A stretch of DNA of 64,000 nucleotides, from NCBI GenBank assembly GCA_046330225.1, contig JAXLTD010000002.1:124001-188000 (forward strand). Reading direction: 5' to 3'. Origin of the DNA: CANJIV01 sp046330225 (GTDB taxonomy: Bacteria; Actinomycetota; Thermoleophilia; Solirubrobacterales; Solirubrobacteraceae). Under the pieces are notes generated by a model, which did not search any database, had not been told where the DNA came from, and saw nothing but the letters and a program-made list of their open reading frames with translations. The position numbers and the translations under genes were made by a program. This document shows positions 52,436 to 60,229 of the stretch, piece by piece. How positions within the stretch are numbered: position 1 is the stretch's first letter; the number at the start of each line of letters is the position of its first letter.

Positions 52436-53125
52436 ATGCCCTTCGACACGCTCGCCATCGTCACCGCCCACCAGGAGGCCGACCGCCTGCCGGCGACCCT
52501 GGCCGCCCTGGCCGAGGCGTTCCCCGGCAGCCGGGTGATCGTCGCCGACGATGGCTCCACCGACGGCGGCGCCGACGTGGCCCGCGCGGCCGGCGCCGAG
52601 GTCGTGCGCAGCGAGCGCACGATCGGCAAGGGCGGCATCGCCACGCTGGCGGCCGAGCGGGCGCTCGCGCTGATCGACGGCGAGGGCACCGGCCCGCCGC
52701 CGCTGATCCTGCTCTGCGACGGGGATCTCGCCGAGACGGCCCGGGACCTCCCCGCCCTGGCGGTGCCCGTCCGGAACGGCGAGGCCGACGTGACGATCGC
52801 GATCTTCGCCCGCAAGGTCGGCGGCGGGTTCGGGTTCGCCGTGAACTTCTCCCGGTGGGCCACCCGCCGCAAGGGCGGCCTGGAGCTGACGGCCCCGATC
52901 TCCGGGCAGCGGGTCCTCACGGTCGCGGCCCTGCGCGCGGTCCTGCCGTTCGCCCCGAACTACGGGATGGAGACCGCGATGAACATCGACGCGGCGCGGG
53001 CCGGGCTGCGGGTGCGCGAGGTCGAGCTGCCGCTGGCCCACCGGGCGACCGGCAAGACGCTGCGGGGCTTCCTGCACCGCGCGCGCCAGCTGCGCGACTT
53101 CATCGGCGTCTATCTCCGGCGCTAG
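52436..53125 (+). CDS. Family 2 glycosyltransferase
   Basis: 229 residues. LAIVTAHQEADRLPATLAAL, VIVADDGSTDGGADVAR and LILLCDGDLAETA give the GT-A fold, with DGD in place of a longer DxD loop. Later GGLELTAPISGQRVLTVAAL and YGMETAMNIDAA are typical of dTDP-glucose/dolichol-type enzymes. Sugar donor unknown. Divergent from the biotin carrier by about 78 bp. Confidence 0.88.
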   Translation: MPFDTLAIVTAHQEADRLPATLAALAEAFPGSRVIVADDGSTDGGADVARAAGAEVVRSERTIGKGGIATLAAERALALIDGEGTGPPPLILLCDGDLAETARDLPALAVPVRNGEADVTIAIFARKVGGGFGFAVNFSRWATRRKGGLELTAPISGQRVLTVAALRAVLPFAPNYGMETAMNIDAARAGLRVREVELPLAHRATGKTLRGFLHRARQLRDFIGVYLRR

Positions 53126-53418
53126 CAGGGAGTTCGACCTCCGGGCGAACTGCGCGGGGTGAATTCCCGACCAGATGTCGATAGGCGCCCGCGGCGGCCG
53201 CGCGTACCGTGGCGGCATGCTCACGAATCCGCCACCAGCCTCTCCCCGGTCGTCTCCTCCTGCGACGGATCGGATCCGATTGGTGGCGCTCGTGCGGCAC
53301 CGGGCGCGCCGCCCTGACCCAGCGGCCCGCCCGTCCGGCGGAAGCCTCCCCTCCCGGCGCTCGACCCGGCTCCGGAGCGGGGAGGCGGCGCTGACCCCGC
53401 CCGCCGTGGCGTAGCGCC

Positions 53419-53493
53419 CGGCCCGCGGACCGTGGGGGCCCGGGCGGCGGAGTTCACGACAGCTCCGCCGCCTGGGGAACGGTCCGCGGGCCG
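53419..53493. repeat. Very large inverted repeat (75 bp) with 10-nt loop
   Basis: Outer arms of 15 bp (53419-53433 and 53479-53493) and inner arms of 10 bp (53443-53452 and 53463-53472) enclose the loop TTCACGACAG; an asymmetric internal loop separates the two stems. It is in a 444-bp gene-free gap between the GT2 stop and the delta-60 gene. It could be a strong transcription terminator for the GT2. Confidence 0.75.
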
Positions 53494-53529
53494 GCGTGCG
53501 CGCCGCAGGGCGGCGTGCGCGCCGCAGGG
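53492..53529. repeat. Two perfect tandem copies of a 19-bp unit
   Basis: CGGCGTGCGCGCCGCAGGG occurs at 53492-53510 and again at 53511-53529 without a gap, directly after the large inverted repeat and 41 bp before the delta-60 ATG. The unit contains a short palindrome (GCGCGC) and might bind a regulator; no evidence for function beyond its sequence. Confidence 0.8.
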
Positions 53530-53569
53530 GCCGACCGCTGGCGGACGATCGCGCTACGGTTGAGCGCGT

Positions 53570-55333
53570 ATGCGCCACATTGCCCGCCCGCGGGGACTGC
53601 GCCGGGTGCGCCTCGCCCGCGGGCTGCTCGCCGTGGCAGCGGGCGCGGCCGCGCTGGCGCTCGTGCCCGCCGCCGCCTCCGCGCTGCCCGTCGGGCCCCT
53701 GGATCCGTCGTGGGGCCGGCACGGGACCCTGGAGACCGCCACGGACGGTGACTTGGCGAGCATCGCGGGGGCCTGGCTGCTCCCCGGCGGGGCGTCCGTC
53801 GTGCTCGGCCTCGGGATCGTCGAAGGCGGCACCCCGAGCCTCGATCTCCGCCGCTACGGGGCAACCGGGCGCCGCACCGCCGGCTTCCCGGCTGCCGGTT
53901 TCGCCGACCTCGGCGGAAGCTACGCGCCGTCGGCAGCGCTGCGGAGTCCCGACGGCAGGATCTTGAGCGCCGGCGGCTTCGTCGACGGCGCCACCGGCGA
54001 GAGCACCTTCGCGGTCGTGCGGCACACGGCGTCCGGGGCGCGGGACCTTGCATTCGGCATGGGCGGGGCCCGCGCGGTTCCCGCGCTCGCCGGCATCGCC
54101 GCGACCGCCGTGGCCGCCGACGGCACCGGACGGATCGTCGCTGCCGGGCCCGCCGCGAACTCGGCGTCCGGCACTCGGGTGCCCGCCCGCATCGGTGTTG
54201 CCCGCCTCGACGCCACGGGAACGCCCGACCCGGCCTTCGGCACCGGGGGTGCCGCGACGGTGGCGCTCCCGGGCCTCGAGGCCGTCGGGTACTCGCAGGC
54301 CGACGCGGGATGGCTGTTCCCGGCCACGATCGCCGCCGTGGTTCCGCGGTCCGGAGGCGGCGCGCTCGTCGCCGGCAGCGCGATCTCCGCGGGACTGAAT
54401 CGCAGCGTCGCCTTCGTGGCAGCCCTGCGCTCCGACGGATCCCTTGATCCATCGTTCGGCAGCGGCGGCGTCGCGACGTTCACCCCGCTCGGGACGCTCG
54501 ACACCACCGTCGGCGCGGCGACGGCCTCGGGCGGGCGGATCGTCCTGGCCGTGACCCAGTGGCGGCGCCTGGCGCCCCGGAGGATCGGCGACACCAGCCG
54601 CGGCTGGTGGGCGCGGGAGTCCGCGACCGGTGTCGTGCGCCTGCGCCTCACCGGCGCCGTGGATCGCGCCTTCGGAACCGGCGGCTACAGCCGGATCCCC
54701 TTCCCCCAGCCGGCGCACGCCTCCGCCCTGCACGTGCTTCGCGACGGACGGCTGCTGCTCGGAGCGGGCGCCCCCTACCAGGACGTTCGGTTCCTGTTCG
54801 CCCGCCTGCGCTCGACCGGCGCCTACGACGGCACCTTCGGCGGCGGGCGGGCGTGCGTCGTGACGCCCTCCGGCGGGCCGCAGGCGCTGGCCACGGACGC
54901 GGGGGGTGGAGGCCTCGCGGCGGCCGGCGCCGGCCCGGGAGACGCCGGAATCTTCTTCTTCGCCCGCCTGCGCGCCCGGTTTGCCGCGCCGGCGGTCGCA
55001 TGCCCTGCCGCCTCGACGGACCTCGCCGAGAATCGCGCCGGCCCGATCGGCCGGACGACCGTTCGGTTCCTGGCCGCCCGCCGCGTCCGCGTCGGGATCG
55101 CGGTCTGGACCTCCAACGGGGCTGGGCAGCCGCAGCGGGTCGGCGAGGCGAGCCTCGGGTGGCAGCGGGCCGGGCTGCGGACAGCGGCCTGGAACGGCCG
55201 GATCGCGGGAGCCTCGGTCGACCTCGGGCCGACCGGCCTGGCGTGGTTCCAGCTCGTCGCCCGCGACGCCAGGGGCCGGCGCCTCGGCGCATCCCCGCGC
55301 ACGCTGATCGCGCGCGACCGCCTGTATCGCTGA
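53570..55333 (+). CDS. Secreted delta-60 repeat protein
   Basis: 587 residues with a signal peptide (GLLAVAAGAAALALVPAAASA). At least six repeats of the delta-60 type with LDPSFG-like cores: LDPSWGRHGTLE, DLAFGMGGARAVPA, DPAFGTGGAATVALPG, DPSFGSGGVATFTPLG, DRAFGTGGYSRIPF and YDGTFGGGRACVV. The C-terminus adds an Ig-like beta module. Probably an exported beta-propeller-like surface protein; ligand unknown. Preceded by the inverted and tandem repeats. Confidence 0.88.
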   Translation: MRHIARPRGLRRVRLARGLLAVAAGAAALALVPAAASALPVGPLDPSWGRHGTLETATDGDLASIAGAWLLPGGASVVLGLGIVEGGTPSLDLRRYGATGRRTAGFPAAGFADLGGSYAPSAALRSPDGRILSAGGFVDGATGESTFAVVRHTASGARDLAFGMGGARAVPALAGIAATAVAADGTGRIVAAGPAANSASGTRVPARIGVARLDATGTPDPAFGTGGAATVALPGLEAVGYSQADAGWLFPATIAAVVPRSGGGALVAGSAISAGLNRSVAFVAALRSDGSLDPSFGSGGVATFTPLGTLDTTVGAATASGGRIVLAVTQWRRLAPRRIGDTSRGWWARESATGVVRLRLTGAVDRAFGTGGYSRIPFPQPAHASALHVLRDGRLLLGAGAPYQDVRFLFARLRSTGAYDGTFGGGRACVVTPSGGPQALATDAGGGGLAAAGAGPGDAGIFFFARLRARFAAPAVACPAASTDLAENRAGPIGRTTVRFLAARRVRVGIAVWTSNGAGQPQRVGEASLGWQRAGLRTAAWNGRIAGASVDLGPTGLAWFQLVARDARGRRLGASPRTLIARDRLYR

Positions 55334-55369
55334 TCGCCCGCGGCCCGCGCCGCGGATACGCTGGCGCAC

Positions 55370-56860
55370 GTGATCCTCGCGATCGACCAGGGCACGACCG
55401 GCTCCACGGCGCTGGTCTTCGACACGGATGCGAACCTGCTCGGCCGCGCCTCCCGCGAGTTCACCCAGCACTTCCCGCAGCCCGGCTGGGTCGAGCACGA
55501 CGCGGCCGAGATCTGGGAGGCCTCGCAGGAGGTCATGGCCGAGGCGCTCGCCGGCGCGGGAGCGCAGGCCGGCGACCTCCGCGCGATCGGCATCACCAAC
55601 CAGCGCGAGACCGTCGTGGCCTGGGACCCGGCGACCGGCGAGCCGCTGCACCGGGCGCTCGTCTGGCAGGACCGCCGCACGGCGCAGCGCTGCGACGAGC
55701 TGCGCGCCGCCGGGCACGAGCCGCTCGTCCGCGACGCGACCGGCCTGGTCCTGGACCCGTACTTCTCGGGCACGAAGATCGAGTGGCTGCTGCGCAACGT
55801 CGACGGCCTGGCCGAGCGGGCCGAGGACGGCACGGCGGTCTTCGGGACGGTCGACAGCTGGCTGATCTTCCAGCTCACCGGCGCGCACGCGACCGACGCG
55901 TCGAACGCCTCGCGCACGCTGCTCTTCGATCTGCGCACCGGCGCGTGGTCGCCGGAGCTGTGCGGCCTGTTCGGCGTGCGGGCGCGGGCGCTGCCCGAGG
56001 TCCGGGCGAGCGCCGGCGTGATCGCGCTGACGCGCGGCGGAGCGCTGCCCGGCCACGACGGCGTGCCGGTGGCCGGCGTGGCCGGCGACCAGCAGGCCGC
56101 GCTGTTCGGCCAGGCCTGCCTGGAGCCGGGGGAGGGGAAGAACACCTACGGCACGGGCTCGTTCGTGCTGCTCAACGCCGGCAGCACGCCCCCGCCGCCC
56201 GTCCCGGGCCTGCTCTCGACCGTGGCGTGGCGCATCGGCGAGCGCACGACGTACGCCACCGAGGCCTCGATCTTCGTGACCGGCGCGGCGATCCAATGGC
56301 TGCGTGACGGGCTGGGGATCATCGAGCGCGCCAGCGACACCGAGGCGCTCGCCGCCTCGCTGGACTCCAACGAGGGCGTCTACTTCGTCCCGGCCCTCAC
56401 CGGCCTGGGCTCGCCGCACTGGGACCCCTACGCCCGCGGGACCATCGTCGGGCTCACTCGCGGGTCGACCCGGGCGCATCTCGCCCGTGCCGCGCTCGAG
56501 GGGATCGCCTTCCAGACGCTCGACGCCGTCCGGGCGATGGAGGCGGCGACCGGCGCCGCCCTGACGGAGCTCAAGGCCGACGGCGGGGCCGTCGCAAACC
56601 GCTGGCTCATGCAGTTCCAGGCCGACGTGCTCGGGGTGCCGGTGGTCGTGCCCGAGATCGCGGAGACGACCGGGCTGGGCGCCGCGCTGCTCGCGGGCGT
56701 CGGGGCGGGTCTCATGACGCTCCAGCAGGTGCGCGACGGCTGGAGCGAGCGCACCCGCTACGAGCCCCGGATGGCACCGGCGCAGCGTGACGCCGCCGTG
56801 TCCGGCTGGCACCGCGCGCTGGCCCGGGCCGGCGAGTGGGCGCGGCCCGATTCCGGGTAA
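55370..56860 (+). CDS. glpK: Glycerol kinase
   Basis: 496 residues from GTG, standard length. FGGY-family signatures: ILAIDQGTTGSTALVFDTDA, GITNQRETVVAWDPATGEPL, VWQDRRTAQRCDEL, GVAGDQQAALFGQACLEPGE and GLGSPHWDPYARGTIVGLTR. It phosphorylates glycerol to glycerol-3-phosphate for phospholipids. The acyltransferase starts 35 bp later, consistent with lipid synthesis. Confidence 0.97.
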   Translation: MILAIDQGTTGSTALVFDTDANLLGRASREFTQHFPQPGWVEHDAAEIWEASQEVMAEALAGAGAQAGDLRAIGITNQRETVVAWDPATGEPLHRALVWQDRRTAQRCDELRAAGHEPLVRDATGLVLDPYFSGTKIEWLLRNVDGLAERAEDGTAVFGTVDSWLIFQLTGAHATDASNASRTLLFDLRTGAWSPELCGLFGVRARALPEVRASAGVIALTRGGALPGHDGVPVAGVAGDQQAALFGQACLEPGEGKNTYGTGSFVLLNAGSTPPPPVPGLLSTVAWRIGERTTYATEASIFVTGAAIQWLRDGLGIIERASDTEALAASLDSNEGVYFVPALTGLGSPHWDPYARGTIVGLTRGSTRAHLARAALEGIAFQTLDAVRAMEAATGAALTELKADGGAVANRWLMQFQADVLGVPVVVPEIAETTGLGAALLAGVGAGLMTLQQVRDGWSERTRYEPRMAPAQRDAAVSGWHRALARAGEWARPDSG

Positions 56861-56894
56861 CCTCGCTTTCACCCCGGAGTAGCAGAGACCAGCC

Positions 56895-57692
56895 GTGGCG
56901 GAGCACAAACCCGAACTCGTGGAAATGAAGGCGCAGGTCTACAAGGACCCGCGTCCCAAGGAGCACTTCGACCGCTTCCACGAGCGCACGCGGACGAAGG
57001 GCGCCGACTGGATGTACGAGGTCGTGCGGATGGTGCTCACGCCGATCCTCTTCGTGATCTTCCGGGCGCGGTGCATCGCCTCGGACAACGTGCCGCAGGA
57101 GGGGCCGGTGATCATCGCCCCGAACCACTTCTCGTTCATGGACCACTTCTTCGTGGCCGTGTTCGTGCGGCGCCGGGTCCACTTCATGGCGAAGTCGCAG
57201 CTCTTCACCCGGCCCATCCAGTTCATCTACACCCACGGCGGGGTCTTCCCCGTGCGGCGCGGGCACGACGACCAGGAGGCCTTCATCACGGCCCACACCG
57301 TGCTCGCCAAGGGGGGGACGATCGTCATGTACTGCGAGGGCGGCCGCTCGCGCTCCGGCGACCTGGCCCCGAAGCCCAAGCGCGGCATCGGCAAGCTCGC
57401 GCTCGAGTCCGGTGCCACGATCGTCCCGGTGGCGATCTACGGCTCGGCGAAGGTCCGCAACTGGAAGCGCCTGCAGTTCCCGAAGGTCACGGTGCAGTAC
57501 GGCGAGGCGCTGCGCTACGAGCAGGTCCCCGACCCGGACAAGGGCCAGCAGCAGGAAGTGGCAAACGAGATCTTCGGGGAGATCAAGCGGCTCTACGCCG
57601 GCCTGGAGGAGCACGGCCGGCGCGGGATGGCCCAGAAGGTCCGCGCCGCCCGGCGCGCCGAGCGCCGCCAGGGCGCCGCCACGCCCGCCTGA
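56895..57692 (+). CDS. plsC: 1-acyl-glycerol-3-phosphate acyltransferase
   Basis: 265 residues from GTG. The catalytic HX4D site is NHFSFMDHFFVAV; the glycerol-phosphate pocket is EGGRSRSGDLAPKPKRGIGK; IVPVAIYGSAK completes block IV. The protein attaches a second acyl chain to lysophosphatidate at the membrane. Together with glpK just upstream it would feed phospholipid synthesis. It ends in an Arg-rich tail. Confidence 0.9.
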   Translation: MAEHKPELVEMKAQVYKDPRPKEHFDRFHERTRTKGADWMYEVVRMVLTPILFVIFRARCIASDNVPQEGPVIIAPNHFSFMDHFFVAVFVRRRVHFMAKSQLFTRPIQFIYTHGGVFPVRRGHDDQEAFITAHTVLAKGGTIVMYCEGGRSRSGDLAPKPKRGIGKLALESGATIVPVAIYGSAKVRNWKRLQFPKVTVQYGEALRYEQVPDPDKGQQQEVANEIFGEIKRLYAGLEEHGRRGMAQKVRAARRAERRQGAATPA

Positions 57693-57701
57693 GGCAGCGC
57701 C

Positions 57702-58610
57702 TCAGCGCGGGGACGAGGAGGCTTCGCGCCGCTCGGCCTCGGCCGTCTCGGCGCCGGTGACGCTCTCGGCCCGCGCCCGGACCTCGGCGGCCGCGTCGGT
57801 GGTGGCCTGGTGCTCGGACGCGCGGGCGGCGAGCTTGGCCTCGTAGACCTCGGTCGGGGTGCCGCCGACCGCGTCGCGGAAGCCCTCCTTGAACCGCTCG
57901 GTCCGGCGGCCGGGCCGGAACCGCTCCTGCGCCTTGATCTGCTTGCGGGGGCGCCGCTCGCCGTAGAACCGCCGCGCCCACATCGAGCTGGGCTTCCCGA
58001 TCCGGCAGGCCCCGTAGATCGCGATCGGGATGATGAAGAACCCCACGACGCCGTGCATCATGCGCTTCTTGGCGAAGCAGATCCCGACGCAGAGGAGCCA
58101 GAGCACGAGCACCGCGATCGTCGCGGCGACCTCCTCGAAGCTCCCGCGGAACGAGACGCCGGCGAATGGGTCGGCGCCCAGGAGCACGAGCCCCATCGCG
58201 GCGGCCGCGACGACGGTCGCGTCGATCGACGAGCGCCCCTCGGTCGACCAGTAGACGTCGTCGAGGTGGACCCACAGCGCGAACTCGTCGATCGTCAGCC
58301 CGATGCCGATGCCGAACAGCAGGCAGGAGATCTCCCACCACGGGCTGTCCCAGACCGTGATCGCCAGGGTCCCGGCCGCCATCATCGTGACGATTCCCCA
58401 GACGAGGTGGTGCAGGTGCACGCCGCTGTCGGAGATCACGCTGCCGGGCCACCACGAGATGCGCGGGCTGCGCATGATCCGCGCGCTCATCCGGATGAAC
58501 CCGAACGACCCGACGAAGCCGACGAGGACCATGAAGAGTCCCTGGCGGTTGTTGCTGACGAGCTGCTCGTTCCAGAGGTCGGTGAAGATGGAGGCGAGGG
58601 CTGGAGTCAT
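57702..58610 (-). CDS. Conserved actinobacterial integral membrane protein
   Basis: 302 residues with about seven hydrophobic helices. The block VHLHHLVWGIVTMMAAGTLA and then GLTIDEFALWVHLDDVYW (His and Asp/Glu residues in helices) looks like a metal site in a membrane pocket. A 90-residue hydrophilic, highly charged C-tail follows. I do not recognise a named function. Convergent with plsC by 9 bp. Confidence 0.8.
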   Translation of the reverse strand: MTPALASIFTDLWNEQLVSNNRQGLFMVLVGFVGSFGFIRMSARIMRSPRISWWPGSVISDSGVHLHHLVWGIVTMMAAGTLAITVWDSPWWEISCLLFGIGIGLTIDEFALWVHLDDVYWSTEGRSSIDATVVAAAAMGLVLLGADPFAGVSFRGSFEEVAATIAVLVLWLLCVGICFAKKRMMHGVVGFFIIPIAIYGACRIGKPSSMWARRFYGERRPRKQIKAQERFRPGRRTERFKEGFRDAVGGTPTEVYEAKLAARASEHQATTDAAAEVRARAESVTGAETAEAERREASSSPR

Positions 58611-58653
58611 CGCGAGCTGCGGACTCTACCGGCGGGTCGCCGCGCGCTCGCGC

Positions 58654-59550
58654 CTAGTACGCCGGGTCCAGGCCGGCCCACAGCTCGGCGTCGTGGCCGG
58701 TGATCACCAGCGCGCCGGGCGTCGTTCCGAGGTAGCGGCGGATCTCCTTGAGCGAGCGTTCGTAGCGGTGGCGGTCGTGCGCCAGCAGGGGCTCGGCGGT
58801 CCCGTCCAGGCTCGCGCGCAGGTAGGCGGCGTCCCCGGTCAGCAGGGCCTCGCGCCCGGCGAGGCGCAGCAGCACCGACTGGTGCCCGGCGGTGTGCCCC
58901 GGAGTGGAGAGCAGCCGAACCGAGCCGTCGCCGAACAGGTCGACGGTCCGGGCAAAGCTTGCGAAGGAGTCGACGTCGGGTGCGTCGTAGTCCACGGTGC
59001 GCCAGTCGAAGGCGTAGTCGAACTGGCGCCGCACGTAGCCGTTGCGGGTGGGGGGAAGGGTCGTCGCCGCCGCCCACTCGGCGGCATCGACCACGAACGT
59101 CGCGTCCGGGAACTCGGCGACCCCGCTGGCGTGGTCGTTGTGGAGGTGGGTCATGACGACGGTGCCGACCTCTGCCGGGGAGCGGCCCAGGGCCCGCAGC
59201 TGGGCCGGCAGGGCCTGCTCGGGCTCCATGCGGAAGGTGTAGAACTGGCGAGGAGCGACCCGAAGCTCTCCTTCGGTTCGACCGCCACGCTGTGATGCAG
59301 GGCGGTGTCGATGAGCACGAGGCCGGCGCCGGGGTGCTCGACCAGGAAGGCCGGCACCGGGATGTAGGACCAGGTGTCGCGCTTCGAGCGCAGGGTCCGC
59401 AGCCTCGGAAAGCGCCCTGGCGCTCGGCTCAGCAGCCCGGGCGGGCACAGGATCTCGCCGCCGAGGAGCGGTCTGCAGCGTGACGAACGCCCCGGACTGG
59501 CCGCCCGGCAGCGGCAGGGCGAGCGGGGAGGGTTCGATCGACATCGCCAT
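58654..59550 (-). pseudogene. MBL-fold lactonase-like gene with two frameshifts
   Basis: One gene in two frames: start MAMSIEPSPLALPLPGG, then near 59470 the frame changes to give LGGEILCPPGLLSRAPGRFP and VLIDTALHHSVAVEPKESFG, and near 59255 it returns (APRQFYTFRMEPEQAL). The metal motif HLHNDHASGV, TPGHTAGHQSVLL and LTGDAAYL are intact, as in AHL-lactonase-like hydrolases. Assembled length is about 299 residues, normal for the family. See the note on the frameshift-dense patch. Confidence 0.75.
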
Positions 59551-59591
59551 GGCGGCCCGAGGGTAGCCGCCGCCACTAGGCTTGGACACCG

Positions 59592-60185
59592 ATGCACGCC
59601 CCGGCCCACCCGCTCGCCCTTCGCGACGGCCTGCTCGACGGCGTCCGGCTGCTCGCCAGCGCCGGCGCCGGCGGCGCTACGCGCCGCGCGCGGAGCGCTG
59701 CGCGGCTCTCGGGGCGGAGGTCACCGAGCTCGCGCCGCCGGCGGCTGCGGCGGGCGACGAGGCGCTCGGCGCCGCCGGCCTCGCGGCGGCGCGCGCCGGC
59801 GGCCCGGCGGTGCTCGTCGTTGATGCGCTACGGCCGCGTTCGCGGACGCTGCCGATCCGCTCGGCGCGCTGCGGGCGGCAGCCGACGGGACCTGGGGAAT
59901 CGTGCGCACGGTGGCGACCGAGGCGCTGATCCCGCAGGGCGCGGGGAAGGCCGTTCTGATCGCTCCGGCCCCGGACGCCGGCCTCAGGCCGGGCCGGCCC
60001 GGGCGGCGCTGGAGAACCTCGCGCGCACGCTCTCGGTCGAGTGGTCGCGCCACCAGGTGCGGGTCACCGCGATCCTCCCCGGGGACGGGACCGCCGAGGC
60101 GGAGATCGCCGACCTCGCCGCCTACCTCGCCTCGGAGGCCGGGGACTACTTCTCCGGCACCGCGCTCGTGCTCGGCGCCGGCTGA
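59592..60185 (+). pseudogene. Short-chain dehydrogenase-like gene with three frameshifts
   Basis: Reads MHAPAHPLALRDGLLDGVRL, changes frame near 59680 (CAALGAEVTELAPPAAAAGD), again near 59840 (ADAADPLGALRAAADGTWGI), and near 59995 (ALENLARTLSVEWSRHQVRV, TAILPGDGTAEAEIADLAAY, FSGTALVLGAG*). The C-terminal part is the SDR dimer and cofactor end. Three one-base losses would restore about 199 residues. The active-site YxxxK is not obvious, so it may be a degenerate SDR. Confidence 0.6.
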
Positions 60186-60229
60186 GCCGGCCGGGCGGCC
60201 CCGCCCGTCCGCGTCTACTCTCCGGGCCT

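Noticed and set aside
53175..53414. 79-codon frame upstream of the large inverted repeat
   Set aside because: Pro/Ser/Arg-rich with no ribosome site or homology visible; treated as spacer.
52142..56908. Very long minus-strand open frame of 1588 codons
   Set aside because: Only its last 72 codons (the biotin carrier) look like protein; the rest is Arg/Gly/Ala/Pro-rich antisense of the GT2, delta-60 and glpK genes, as expected in this GC-rich DNA.
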